Shown piece after piece: positions 17,047-25,857 of a stretch of 64,000 nt of DNA. Made by a program: the position numbers and the translations under genes. Numbering within the stretch: position 1 is the stretch's first letter; each line of letters begins with the position of its first letter. This DNA comes from Sphingomonas sp. BK345 (GTDB lineage: Bacteria > Pseudomonadota > Alphaproteobacteria > Sphingomonadales > Sphingomonadaceae): NCBI RefSeq assembly GCF_014193845.1, contig NZ_JACHZX010000005.1:248001-312000 (forward strand). Reading direction: 5' to 3'. The notes below the pieces were generated by a model, which did no database searches, had not been told where the DNA came from, and was given only the letters and a program-made list of their open reading frames with translations.

Positions 17047-18254
17047 CGCGCGCGCAGCCAGGAGGTCGGGCGGCCGCCGAGCAGCTTGAGGTAGAGCGGG
17101 ATTTTCCACAGCACGTAGAGGGGCAGCCGCGCCGCCGCTCCGGCCGAGAGAAACGGCCGTCCGACACGCCGCCACGCGACCCACAAGGCTATCGCGGCGG
17201 CGGTCAGCGCGGCGGCGAGCAGCAGCGCCGGCCAGGGCGAAGCGCCGGCGAGCACGAGCAGCCCGGTTACCAGCAGAGCCGCGAGATCGAACATCAGCAG
17301 CAGCGTCAGCGGCGGAATGGCGAGGCTCAGCCCGGCCCACAGAGCGCGCGCGTCGCCGCGGCGCAGCGCGGCGCCCATCGCCGGAAGCGCGCGGGTCAGC
17401 GAGGTCGCGAGAAAGCCGCCTTCCCAGCGCTGGCGCTGCTGCAACGTGCCCTCGGCACTGCTCGCCGCGCTCCACACCGTCGCCTCGGGGACGTAGCGCG
17501 GCAACTTGCCGCGCCGTGCGAGGTCGAGCCCGAGCGCGAGGTCCTCGACGATGTCGGAGGTGGCAAGTGGTGCGTCGCGGAAGATCGGCCAGGGGAACGC
17601 CATGCCCGTGCCGGTGAGATTGGCACGCCCGGCCAACCGCGCAAGTCCGCCCTGCCGCACCAGATTCTTGATGACGAACGCGAAGTTCGAGACCTGCACC
17701 ATCGGCGCGGCGGTCAGGTCGGGGGCGAGCAGGTTGGTCGCCTGCACCGGTCGCTCGGTCGCGCGCGCCGCCATCGCGAGCAGCGAGGCCCGGTCGGTGG
17801 CGCCGTCCGCGTCGAGCACCATCACCACCGCGGGCTGATCCTCGAGAGCGCGTGCCGCGATCTGGTCGCGCGCGTGCGCCAGGGCATAGCCCTTCCCGCG
17901 GCGCGACGGATCGTCGCGGCGGGTCACGCGCGCGCCGGCCGCGGCGGCGATGGCGGCAGTGTCGTCGCGGCAATTGTCGGCCACCACCAGCAGTTCGAAC
18001 CCGGGCGGCAGCTCAGGGAGCAGGCGCGTCACCGTCGCGGCGATGATCGGGCCCTCATCGTGCGCGGGCATGACGATCACCGCGCGCGGGGTGACGTCGG
18101 TCGGCGCAGGGGAGGCGGGCGAGCGCAGCCCCGCGCTTACCTCGATCACGAAGGCCGCGGTGAGCGCCAGTAGCGGCGCCGCGACGAGGGCGGCGACGAC
18201 GGTCGCGATCACTGCCACTGCTGTCACTCGCTTCTTCCCCTGAACGCCGCTCAT
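17043..18254 (-). CDS. Membrane-bound family 2 glycosyltransferase
   Basis: 403 aa. One N-terminal membrane helix (about 8-40) precedes a GT-A domain with VVADNCRDD, the metal-binding VLDADG (D-x-D type) and the processive-type QQRQRWEGG (Q..RW) motif. Two to three C-terminal helices follow (about 300-360). This architecture resembles polysaccharide synthases that extend or transfer sugars at the inner membrane. The protein is headed away from the exosortase gene across a 235-base gap and precedes the UXS and acyltransferase genes on the same strand, so it likely belongs to the same EPS. The sugar is unknown. Confidence 0.88.
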   Translation of the reverse strand: MSGVQGKKRVTAVAVIATVVAALVAAPLLALTAAFVIEVSAGLRSPASPAPTDVTPRAVIVMPAHDEGPIIAATVTRLLPELPPGFELLVVADNCRDDTAAIAAAAGARVTRRDDPSRRGKGYALAHARDQIAARALEDQPAVVMVLDADGATDRASLLAMAARATERPVQATNLLAPDLTAAPMVQVSNFAFVIKNLVRQGGLARLAGRANLTGTGMAFPWPIFRDAPLATSDIVEDLALGLDLARRGKLPRYVPEATVWSAASSAEGTLQQRQRWEGGFLATSLTRALPAMGAALRRGDARALWAGLSLAIPPLTLLLMFDLAALLVTGLLVLAGASPWPALLLAAALTAAAIALWVAWRRVGRPFLSAGAAARLPLYVLWKIPLYLKLLGGRPTSWLRAR

Positions 18255-18489
18255 CCGAGCGCGGCCGCGGCTGTAGCGCAGCGGTGCGCGCGCTGGCCAC
18301 TAGCTTGTCGCTGGTGAGTGTCCGGTAAATGCCGCGTTAGCCCTATACCGTGCCACTTTCGTCAATCAGCGCCAGCGCATGGTCGCCTCGGTCAGTTGCG
18401 AGCGGGTGGTTTGATGTTTATGCCCAGGTCCGCCGGAAGGGGTCGCCGGTGCCGCGTCGGTATGTGCCCGCTCGTCGAGTTCGATAAAG

Positions 18490-19410
18490 GTGAATAGTCA
18501 GCATAGTGCGACCTTGTCGACCGCAGCCGAGCTGGAACGGCCGCGCGGCCGGCCCGCGCCGCGTCTTCCCTCGCTGTCGCTGTCGGCCTGGCTGCTGCTG
18601 ATCGGCTGCGTCGCGCTGGCGCTCCCGACGATGATCACGGTGGCGCGCTTCAGCTGGTCGACCGAGCAGGGCGGCCACGGTCCGCTGGTGCTCGCCACCG
18701 GGCTGTGGCTGCTGTGGCGCGAAGTGCCCGGCGTGTGGCCGATGCGGCGGCCCGGCTCGGGGATGGTGGTGGCGCTGCTGCTGCCGATCTGCCTGCTGCT
18801 CTATCTAGTGGCGCATATCACCGGCATCATCGAGATCGAGGGCTTCGCGCTCTACGGCGCGCTGCTCGTGGCGGCCTATGCGCTCTTGGGTGGCGCGGTG
18901 CTGCGCGAGCTGTGGTTCCCCATCGTCTATCTCGGCTTCGTCTTCCCGCCCCCCGATCAGGTGGTGGCGGTGATCACCCAGCCGCTCAAGATCGCGATCT
19001 CGGAGCAGGCGGTGAACCTGCTCTATGCGCTCGGCTACCCGATCGGCAGCTCGGGGGTGACGATCCAGATCGCGCAATATGACCTGCTGGTGGCGGCGGC
19101 CTGCGCTGGGCTGAACTCGATCATCAGCCTCACCGCGATCTGCCTCTTCTACATCTACGTGCGGCACCAGGCGAACTGGCGCTACGCCGCGCTGCTGATG
19201 CTGACGATCGTGCCGATCGCGATCTTCGCCAACTTCATCCGTGTGATCCTGCTGATCCTCATCACCTATTACTTCGGTGACGCGGCGGCGCAGGGCTTCG
19301 CGCACGATTTCGCCGGGCTGGTGATGTTCCTGGTCTCGGTGCTCACCATCTTCGCGATCGACGCGTTGGCGACTCCGCTGCGCCGCGCGCTGGGGAACGG
19401 CCATGACTGA
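18490..19410 (+). CDS. xrtV: Exosortase, probably exosortase V (XrtV)
   Basis: 306 aa, about eight membrane helices. The exosortase catalytic triad is intact: Cys in AAACAGLNSI (about C205), Arg in ANFIRV (about R251) and His in GFAHDFAG (about H272). Exosortases recognise C-terminal PEP-CTERM signals, cut near the PEP motif and pass the protein to an acceptor, in association with EPS production. The gene overlaps the EpsI-like gene by 8 bases. The V subtype is inferred from sphingomonad-like context and the small accessory protein at 20117. The GTG start at 18490 has a ribosome site (AAAGG) too close to it, so the true start is uncertain by some residues. Confidence 0.9.
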   Translation: MNSQHSATLSTAAELERPRGRPAPRLPSLSLSAWLLLIGCVALALPTMITVARFSWSTEQGGHGPLVLATGLWLLWREVPGVWPMRRPGSGMVVALLLPICLLLYLVAHITGIIEIEGFALYGALLVAAYALLGGAVLRELWFPIVYLGFVFPPPDQVVAVITQPLKIAISEQAVNLLYALGYPIGSSGVTIQIAQYDLLVAAACAGLNSIISLTAICLFYIYVRHQANWRYAALLMLTIVPIAIFANFIRVILLILITYYFGDAAAQGFAHDFAGLVMFLVSVLTIFAIDALATPLRRALGNGHD

Positions 19411-20110
19411 GGCGAGCGGCTTCGCGCTGCCCGAGACGCGCCTGCTCGACCGGCGCCGCGCGCTGCTGGGCGGCGCCTTCCTGCTCACCGCGGGCGTCGC
19501 CGCGGCGCGGGTGCCGGGCAACCACATCGACCTGCTCGGCAAGCGCAAGCTCGACGCGTTGATCCCGGCGCACGTGGGTCCCTGGTCCTTCTTCTCGAAG
19601 AGCGGGCTGGTGACGCCACCGCCCGACCAGCTCTCAGACCTGCTCTACTCGCAGTTGCTCACGCGGGTGTACCTGGCGCCGGACCAGCTGCCGGTCATGC
19701 TGCTGATGGCGCAGAGCAGCGGCCAGACCGGCGTGCTCCAGGTCCACCGTCCCGAATATTGCTACCCCGCGGGCGGCTTCACGCTGACGGACAAGGCGGT
19801 CCGCTCGGTACCGCTGCCCGGCGGCCAGCTCGACGCGACCGTGATGACCGCCAGCGCCGACAATCGTGTCGAGCAGCTGATGTACTGGACGCGTGTCGGC
19901 CGTGACATGCCGCTCAGCTGGGCGCAGCAGCGCTGGTCGGTCGCGCGCGCCAACCTGCGCGGCGACGTGCCCGACGCGATGCTGGTGCGGATATCGACGC
20001 TGACTCACGATCGCGACGCCGGTCTGGCGACGCTGGCGGCGTTCACGCGCGCGCTCTTCGCCGCGGTGCCCGCCGACGTGCGCCGGGTGCTCGACAGCGC
20101 CGCCGGCTGA
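19403..20110 (+). CDS. Exosortase-associated EpsI-family protein
   Basis: 235 aa. A basic N-terminus with one membrane helix (DRRRALLGGAFLLTAGVAAA, about 16-35) is followed by a periplasmic EpsI domain. The segment LQVHRPEYCYPAGGF has the conserved H.PE.CY motif of EpsI proteins, found either alone or fused to exosortases. Its proposed role is assistance in exosortase-coupled EPS or protein sorting; the reaction is not established. It is translationally coupled to the exosortase gene. Confidence 0.9.
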   Translation: MTEASGFALPETRLLDRRRALLGGAFLLTAGVAAARVPGNHIDLLGKRKLDALIPAHVGPWSFFSKSGLVTPPPDQLSDLLYSQLLTRVYLAPDQLPVMLLMAQSSGQTGVLQVHRPEYCYPAGGFTLTDKAVRSVPLPGGQLDATVMTASADNRVEQLMYWTRVGRDMPLSWAQQRWSVARANLRGDVPDAMLVRISTLTHDRDAGLATLAAFTRALFAAVPADVRRVLDSAAG

Positions 20111-20116
20111 GCCGCC

Positions 20117-20368
20117 TCACGAGCGGCGGCTGGGCAGGTCGATCGGCTTCAGGACGAGGAGGATGAAGATCAGGTTGGCGACGATCAGCGCGACTGCGAG
20201 CAGATGCTGACCCGAATTCCCAAAATAATTGGCGAGCGCGCAGATCACCGCGCCCGCCAGATAGGCAAGCATCGAGTCCTGCCGGTCGCTGGAAACAGAT
20301 CGTTGCAGAAACAGCACGACAAGGCCGGCGAAAATGGCCAAAGTCACCCAATCGTAAGCAGTTTCCAT
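20117..20368 (-). CDS. Small membrane protein, probable XrtV sorting-system accessory protein
   Basis: 83 aa from the ATG at 20368. Three predicted membrane helices: about residues 7-21, 34-50 and 56-74, then a short basic tail KPIDLPSRRS. Small three-helix proteins of this kind sit beside exosortase V genes in sphingomonads, so it may be a partner subunit. Unusually it is inverted relative to its neighbours, lying between the EpsI and EpsD genes on the other strand. Longer frames on this strand are antisense to the EpsD gene and are rejected. The assignment rests on context and topology. Confidence 0.65.
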   Translation of the reverse strand: METAYDWVTLAIFAGLVVLFLQRSVSSDRQDSMLAYLAGAVICALANYFGNSGQHLLAVALIVANLIFILLVLKPIDLPSRRS

Positions 20369-20455
20369 CCGGCGGTCCAATCCTTGACGCGGTAGCGGTA
20401 CAGCAAATCCGCAGCTTGTGCTAGGTAGGCCATCAACAGTGAAAAGGGGATTGAG

Positions 20456-21307
20456 ATGTTCAGGCGTGGGACTTTGATCGCGGCGAGCTCGCTCGCGCTG
20501 CTCGCGGCGGGGTGCGACCGCAAGCCCACCGGGCAGTCGGTCGCGGTGGTGAACGGGGACGAGATCTCGATCGGCGAGCTCAACGCCGAGCTGCAGCAGG
20601 CCAACGTGCCGCAGGGCGCCGACCAGAAGGCGGTGCGCGCACAGCTGCTGCAGAATATCATCAGCCGCCGCCTGCTCGCGCAGGACGCGCGCAAGAACGG
20701 CGTCGACAAGACACCCGAGTTCCTCAGCCGCCAGCGTCGCCTCACCGACGAGTTGCTGATCGCGATGAACGCCGAGCGCCAGAACGGCAGCCAGAAGCTG
20801 CCCGACCAGAAGGCGGTCGACCAGTTCATTGCCGCCAACCCCCAGGCCTTTGCGCAGCGCCAGGTGCTCGCGCTGCAACAGATCGCGATCGATCCGCCGA
20901 GCGATCCCAAGGCGCTGATGCCGCTCAAGGACGCGCACTCGCTCGACGCGGTGGCGGCGGCGCTGACCCAGCTCAACATCCCGTTCACGCGTACGAGCGG
21001 CCGGCTCGACACGGCCAGCGTACCGCCCGAGGTGCTCAAGCGCATCCTCGCGCTACCGTCGACCGAGCCGTTCGTGCTGCCAGCGGGCGGTAAGCTGTTC
21101 GCCAACGTGATCGTCGGGCGCGAGCCGGTGGCGATGTCGGCGGACGACATGCGCAAGGCCGCGCTCGGCGCGCTTCGCAAGCAGAATGAGGAGAAGAGCC
21201 TGAACGATCAGGTGAAGCAGCTCCGCTCGACCGCGAAGATTGAGTATCAGCCGGGCTATGCCCCCGCGCCGACCGGCGCGGCCGCGCCGGCCGCTGCCGC
21301 CAAGTAA
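20456..21307 (+). CDS. EpsD-family peptidyl-prolyl isomerase-like lipoprotein
   Basis: 283 aa. The N-terminus ends in a lipobox (LLAAGCDRK, lipidated at about Cys19). A SurA/PpiC-type chaperone domain (VVNGDEISIGELNAELQ, then NIISRRLLAQDAR) follows. The C-terminal ~30 residues are Ala/Pro-rich and disordered. EpsD proteins are found with exosortase/EPS loci and probably help fold or hold exported proteins in the periplasm. The PPIase core is shorter than in SurA, so isomerase activity may be absent. A hairpin terminator at 21315-21340 lies just after the stop, so this gene may end the exosortase transcript. Confidence 0.85.
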   Translation: MFRRGTLIAASSLALLAAGCDRKPTGQSVAVVNGDEISIGELNAELQQANVPQGADQKAVRAQLLQNIISRRLLAQDARKNGVDKTPEFLSRQRRLTDELLIAMNAERQNGSQKLPDQKAVDQFIAANPQAFAQRQVLALQQIAIDPPSDPKALMPLKDAHSLDAVAAALTQLNIPFTRTSGRLDTASVPPEVLKRILALPSTEPFVLPAGGKLFANVIVGREPVAMSADDMRKAALGALRKQNEEKSLNDQVKQLRSTAKIEYQPGYAPAPTGAAAPAAAAK

Positions 21308-21314
21308 GGTGAGG

Positions 21315-21340
21315 GCGGCGGCGTCAGGTGGCGCCGCCGC
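21315..21340 (+). terminator. Hairpin terminator downstream of the EpsD-like gene
   Basis: GCGGCGGCG and CGCCGCCGC form a perfect 9-bp stem around an 8-base loop, starting 8 bases after the stop. No T-tract follows, so it may act as a rho-assisted terminator or an mRNA stabiliser. Confidence 0.5.
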
Positions 21341-21452
21341 TCGTCCGTAGTTCTGCGGCCCTGAGTGTGGGTGCGTGTAGCGCCTATGGCATCGGGCCGC
21401 GGCGTTCGAAGGAGCGCGCCGGATCGCCACATTCTTGTCGTTATGACGCCGT

Positions 21453-21545
21453 CGTCATCCCGGCCTTGAGCCGGGGTCATGGTTCCGCAAGAACGACGGT
21501 TCGTTCGAGCGCGGTTCGACGGATCCCGGCTCAAGGCCGATGACG
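21453..21545. repeat. Dispersed palindromic repeat, family A, copy 1
   Basis: About 93 bases bounded by CGTCATCCCGG and a diverged GGCCGATGACG end, with inner arms CCTTGAGCCGG and CCGGCTCAAGG. The same ends recur at 42297, 47601, 55898 and 60735. It fills most of the gap between the EpsD gene and the convergent tyrosine-kinase gene; nothing else is visible there except the terminator at 21315. Confidence 0.85.
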
Positions 21546-21613
21546 AGGTGTTTCGTCCGACGCAGGACGCCGCCGGCGGCGATCGGTCAGATCGCCGATA
21601 CCAGCCCTGCCGC

Positions 21614-22429
21614 TTACTTATAATAGTCCGCGTAGCCGGCGCCGTAGCCATAACCGTAGCTGTCGGCGAGCAGCCCGCCGTCGAAGCGGTTGAGCACCAC
21701 GCCGGCGCAGGGCGCCTGGTCGAGCACGTGGAGCGCGTCCTTGACCTGCTTCTTGGTCGTGCGACCTTCCTCGACTACCATGATGAAGGCGTCGAGCTTG
21801 GTCGTCACGATCGTCGCGTCGTCGTTGGCGAAGACGGGCGGCAGGTCGCACAGGAAGATCGAGGGCGCGGTGACCGCACGCATCGACGCGATCGCGCGCT
21901 CCATCCGCGACGAGGCAAGCAGCTCGGCCGAATGCGCCGGGGCGCGGTCGGTCGGCAGGATCATCAGCCGCTCACCCTGCGGGTGGCAGGCGATCGCACC
22001 CAGCGAGTCGACGTCGCCCTCGAGATAGTCGCGCATGCCGCGCTCGACCGGGATGCCGAAGTTATAAGCGATCGAGCCGCGGCGCAGGTCGAGGTCGACG
22101 AGATAGGTGTCGAGCCCCGGGGTACGCGAGAGCGCCGCCGCCAAGTTGGTGGCGCAGAACGACTTGCCCACCGCCGGGGTCGCCGAGACGATGCCGAACA
22201 GCCGCCAGCCCTTGTGCCGCTGCAGCTTGAGCAAGCGCGAGCGCAGCATGTTGAACGGGCGGGAGCGCACGTCGCGGCTGTCGAAGCCGTAGATGCCGCG
22301 CTGCTTCGCCTCCGCCGTGGACCAGGCGAACTCGGCGCTTTGGTCCAGCGCGGGGAAGGTCTCGCCCGCGAACGGTGCGAACTCGGGCTTGGTCATGGGA
22401 ATGGCCTTGAGCATGTCGGTCATCTTCAC
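21614..22429 (-). CDS. BY-type tyrosine kinase of the CpsD/CapB family
   Basis: 271 aa. Walker A is SATPAVGKS (about 82-90), Walker A' is LVDLDLRRG (about 110-118) and a Walker B-like segment is IFLCDLPPV. The C-terminus is a tyrosine cluster, SYGYGYGAGYADYYK, the autophosphorylation tail of bacterial BY-kinases. It partners the Wzz-like activator encoded just upstream and regulates EPS polymer length and export at the inner membrane. The GTG start overlaps the Wzz stop as GTGA; an ATG two codons later (22423) is an alternative. It is the last gene of the four-gene export operon (Wza-like, barrel, Wzz, kinase). Confidence 0.9.
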   Translation of the reverse strand: MKMTDMLKAIPMTKPEFAPFAGETFPALDQSAEFAWSTAEAKQRGIYGFDSRDVRSRPFNMLRSRLLKLQRHKGWRLFGIVSATPAVGKSFCATNLAAALSRTPGLDTYLVDLDLRRGSIAYNFGIPVERGMRDYLEGDVDSLGAIACHPQGERLMILPTDRAPAHSAELLASSRMERAIASMRAVTAPSIFLCDLPPVFANDDATIVTTKLDAFIMVVEEGRTTKKQVKDALHVLDQAPCAGVVLNRFDGGLLADSYGYGYGAGYADYYK

Positions 22430-23913
22430 AGCGCTCCGCCGGACTCGGCGGCAAGACGGGGTTTGCGGCGGAACGGCAGCCCGGGCAGCCAGCGGCGGCG
22501 CTTCTGCCCCGGCGCGAGGTCCGGCGTGAAGGTGGGCACCACCGTCAGCGTCTCGAGCCCGAGCGCCTTGAGCTGGTCGACGCCGCGGATCGGGCGCATC
22601 AGGAACTCGAGTGCCAGTGCGAGCACCAGGCCTAGGCCAAGGCCGCCCGCGACGCCGCCGCCGATCAGCATCAGGCGGTTGGGCGAGACCGGGTGGTCGG
22701 GTGCCGCAGGGGGATCGACCACGGTGAGCCGCTCGCCCTTCTGCTCCTGCGCCATGCGCGCCGAGTTCTGCGCGCGCAGCACGTTGCCGGTAATGTCCTT
22801 CAGCTGGTCGCGCAGGCCGCTGGCGCGTGCCTCGAGCTGGTTGACCTGCTCCAACACGACCGGCGCGCGCGACGAATTGGCGAGGCTGGCCGAGGCGCGC
22901 GCGTTGTCGCTGGCGCGATAGGATTCGAGCTGCGCGATCTGTGCGTTGTTGGCCTGGATCTGGCTCTGCACCAGCGCGGTGTCGGACGTGTCGCCCTGCG
23001 ACTTGGCGATCTCCTGCGCCTGCGCCAGCCGCGCCCTGGCGCGGATCACGTCAGGGTGGCCCTCGTTATACACCGCCCGGGCGGCGATCAGCGCCTGCTC
23101 GGCCTGCTGCACCAGCGGGTCCTTGCCGCCGGACTTGCGCGATTGCGCCAGCAGCGCGCGATTCTCGCTCTGCAACTGCGCTATCTGCGCGCTGTAGCCG
23201 CTGCTGTTCGAGGGCATGACAATGCCGCCCGACGACAGCGCGAGGCCGTTGCGCGCCTTGAGCTGGGTGATCTGACCCTCGATCTGGCCGATCTGGTCCT
23301 GTAGCTTGCGCGACTGGTCCTGGAGGAAGTCGACCGTGTTGGTCGCCTGCGCCGCCATGGTGGTCGCGTCGATCTCGAGGAAGCGGCTGACGATGCTCTG
23401 CATCACTGCCTGCGCCTTGGCGGGATCGGCGTAGTCGAAGCTCATCGTGAAGGCGATCGTGCTGGTGCCGCCGTTCTGCGCCTGCTGGCCCTGGCCGATG
23501 TCGCCGCTCACCGCCTGCACCGCGGTGGCCTTCTGCATCGTCTCGACGATCTCGGACAGCGGCTTGGAGCGCCGCTCCTTCTCGTACAGATTGTTCTGCT
23601 CGATCAGCGCGATCAGGTCGCCGCGGCTGAGCACCTGCTCGCGGATCTTGGCGATGCGCTGGTCGATGATCGTCGTCAAAGGCGAGCTCACCAGCGTCGA
23701 GGGCAGCTCCTGCGACTCGACCAGCAGTGTCGCCGACGAGCGGTACATCGGCGGCAGCAGCAGCGCGAGCGCCACCCCGATCGTGGAGAGCACCACGAAG
23801 GGGACGATGATCAGCCAGCGGCGCTGCCACAGGATCGTGGGGATATAACCGAAGAAGCCGCCGCCGCCCTCTTCCTCGTTCGTGTCGACGTCACTCACTG
23901 CGTATCGCCCCAT
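22426..23913 (-). CDS. Wzz/GumC-type polysaccharide copolymerase
   Basis: 495 aa. The Wzz domain begins at about residue 20, with TM1 at about 33-53 (RRWLIIVPFVVLSTIGVALA) after IPTILWQ. A long periplasmic coiled-coil region (about 180-400) has many Gln/Ala heptads. The second membrane helix is near 415-440, followed by a basic cytoplasmic tail (KRRRWLPGLPFRRK). It works with the tyrosine kinase to set chain length and couple polymerisation to export. Unlike some family members the kinase is a separate gene here. It overlaps the barrel protein upstream by 19 bases and the kinase downstream by 4. Confidence 0.92.
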   Translation of the reverse strand: MGRYAVSDVDTNEEEGGGGFFGYIPTILWQRRWLIIVPFVVLSTIGVALALLLPPMYRSSATLLVESQELPSTLVSSPLTTIIDQRIAKIREQVLSRGDLIALIEQNNLYEKERRSKPLSEIVETMQKATAVQAVSGDIGQGQQAQNGGTSTIAFTMSFDYADPAKAQAVMQSIVSRFLEIDATTMAAQATNTVDFLQDQSRKLQDQIGQIEGQITQLKARNGLALSSGGIVMPSNSSGYSAQIAQLQSENRALLAQSRKSGGKDPLVQQAEQALIAARAVYNEGHPDVIRARARLAQAQEIAKSQGDTSDTALVQSQIQANNAQIAQLESYRASDNARASASLANSSRAPVVLEQVNQLEARASGLRDQLKDITGNVLRAQNSARMAQEQKGERLTVVDPPAAPDHPVSPNRLMLIGGGVAGGLGLGLVLALALEFLMRPIRGVDQLKALGLETLTVVPTFTPDLAPGQKRRRWLPGLPFRRKPRLAAESGGAL

Positions 23914-25106
23914 CTCGCTCGCACGAATACCTTGACGTTCAGGTCCGACGGCCAGTCTCGCCCGCCGCCGGTTGCCCGTCGATAGCCGCCCGTAACGCCG
24001 CCGAAGAGGCGCCGCGAGAAGCCATGCTCGTAACTTGCACCACCAGTGATGAAGGAGGCGTTGCGCGCCTGCAGAAGATTCGACGTTTCCTGCACGCGCG
24101 AGTAATCGACCGACGCACGCACCACGTCATTCTCACGGACCTGGTACGAATAGTCCAAGCCGGCGCCCTGGCGCTTGGAGATGTCACCGAAGCCGGTCGG
24201 CTGCGCGTCCGAATAGGCGCGGAAGCAGGTGTTGCTGCGCTGCCCTGCCTTGCACGCGAAGACATTGCCCGAGACGCCGGTCGAGTGCGTCGTTCCCAGC
24301 GGCGTGCGCGAGGTGATGAACAGCGCGCCGAGCGCGGCCGTCACCGTGACCGAGGAGCTGAACTGGTGGGTCAGCGTCACCTGCGGCTGGTAGAAAGCGC
24401 CCGAGGTGCGCTGGCGCTCGAAGCTGGTCCACGACCCCGAGCCCTGGAGCCCGACGCTGGTGCGCGCCGACACCGCGTGCGACCAGCCGAGCGTCGCCGA
24501 CTTGCTGGTGGACGAGGTCAGGAGGCTGCTGTCGGCATAGCTGATCCGGCTGGCGCGCAGCTCGCCGTTGACCGTGTCGCGCGTGCTGATTCGCAGGTCG
24601 GCGCCGACCGCGGCGACCAGGCTCTTCTGGCGCTGACGCAGGCCGAGCAGCGCGATATCGGGCGTGCCGAGATCGGGCGGCAGCGACGGATCGAGCACGC
24701 CGACGAGGCCATAGCTGCTCTGGCCGATGATCGAGCTGTCATAGCTCACCACCGCGTGCGCGTTGAAGGTCTGGCTGAGCTGACGCCGCGCGCGCGCCTC
24801 GACGCCATAGCTGTCGGCCGAGTCGTACCGCGTGAAATAATCGGTGCGGCGGTAGTAGGCGCTCAGCGCGGCCTCGCCCTTCTCGTCGAGGCGGACGAGC
24901 TGGGGCGTGATCGACAGTTCGGTGAAGGCGCTGCCCGTGTCATTGTCGTCGATCACGAACGGGTTGGTGGAGTATCCGACCCCCGCCTGACCGTCGACGA
25001 TGAAACGCGTGGTCTGCGCGTCGGCCAGCGCCGACGGCAGCACCGCCAGCGCGGCGCCGAGCGGCAGCGCCACGCCGGCGCGAAGACGACGGGTCATGCT
25101 ACTCAC
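23895..25106 (-). CDS. Outer-membrane beta-barrel protein of the EPS locus
   Basis: 403 aa with a signal peptide (about 1-30, ALADA-Q). The mature part alternates hydrophobic and polar residues in beta-hairpin pattern with aromatic girdles and ends in VFVRARW, consistent with an outer-membrane barrel. Such proteins (EpsL-like or GumK-neighbour types) sit between the Wza-like and Wzz genes in sphingomonad EPS loci and may form or gate the export channel. No specific family motif is recognised. The GTG start at 25106 overlaps the Wza-like stop as GTGA; an ATG at 25097 (MTRRLRAG) is an alternative. Confidence 0.75.
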   Translation of the reverse strand: MSSMTRRLRAGVALPLGAALAVLPSALADAQTTRFIVDGQAGVGYSTNPFVIDDNDTGSAFTELSITPQLVRLDEKGEAALSAYYRRTDYFTRYDSADSYGVEARARRQLSQTFNAHAVVSYDSSIIGQSSYGLVGVLDPSLPPDLGTPDIALLGLRQRQKSLVAAVGADLRISTRDTVNGELRASRISYADSSLLTSSTSKSATLGWSHAVSARTSVGLQGSGSWTSFERQRTSGAFYQPQVTLTHQFSSSVTVTAALGALFITSRTPLGTTHSTGVSGNVFACKAGQRSNTCFRAYSDAQPTGFGDISKRQGAGLDYSYQVRENDVVRASVDYSRVQETSNLLQARNASFITGGASYEHGFSRRLFGGVTGGYRRATGGGRDWPSDLNVKVFVRARWGDTQ

Positions 25107-25705
25107 GGGACGATCACCGTGTCACCGCCGCGCACCAGCGGCAGCGACTCGTTCGACAGATTGTCGGTCGAGCCGCGCATCAGGTCGCTGAGCCGCACGC
25201 GCACCGCCTGTGCGCCCGTCGGCGTCTTGCGCAGGATCACGACGTTGCCGAGCGACGCGAACTCGGTCGGGCCGCCGGCGAAGCTGAGCGCCTCGAGCAC
25301 GTTGACGTAGCGGCCGGGGTTGAAGGAGCCCGGCGAGCGGACCTTGCCCAGCACCGAGAATTGCATGCCCTGCGGCGTCTTCACCGAGACGGTCACCTGC
25401 GGCACGGCGGTGCGATACTGGCCCTCCAGCCCCTTGGTGATGCGCGCCTCGATCTCGCTGGGCAGCGCGTTGAGCGCGTCGACCTTGCCGACGAGCGGGA
25501 AGGAGAAGGTGCCGTCGGGCAGGACTCGGACGGTGCGCTGGAGACGCTCCTCGCCCCACACGAAGATGTCGAGCTCGTCGCCCGGGTTGATGCGATAGGC
25601 CGCGAGCGCCGCGGCCGAGCCGCCGGTGCCCGACTGCGCCGTCGCGGGCACGGCCCCGATCAGCGCCAAGGCCATCACTGCCCCGGACAGTAGCTTATTC
25701 ACCAT
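25103..25705 (-). CDS. Wza/GumB-like polysaccharide export protein
   Basis: 200 aa with a signal peptide (about 1-23, PATA-Q). The Poly_export domain begins YRINPGDELDIFVWGEERL, then RVLPDGTFSFPLVGKV, and a SLBB domain follows (VLGKVRSPGSFNPG and NVLEALSFAGG). It is short, as in GumB-type proteins: it lacks the C-terminal membrane helix of Wza, and no lipobox Cys is seen. It probably forms the periplasmic/outer-membrane part of the EPS exporter, perhaps with the barrel protein encoded next. It is the first gene of the four-gene export operon and divergent from the TPR lipoprotein gene. Confidence 0.92.
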   Translation of the reverse strand: MVNKLLSGAVMALALIGAVPATAQSGTGGSAAALAAYRINPGDELDIFVWGEERLQRTVRVLPDGTFSFPLVGKVDALNALPSEIEARITKGLEGQYRTAVPQVTVSVKTPQGMQFSVLGKVRSPGSFNPGRYVNVLEALSFAGGPTEFASLGNVVILRKTPTGAQAVRVRLSDLMRGSTDNLSNESLPLVRGGDTVIVP

Positions 25706-25857
25706 TCCCTTGACCCCCTAACTACTAAGGCCTGATCCACAAATCGATCGGCGCGCGCCACGAGTTTATTTGATCGCTCGTCCCATATCGAGTAACGGGC
25801 GCAGCGTCAGCCGCCTTACCGCATTTTCCTTTCCATGTACGCACGAGATTGTTGAGT

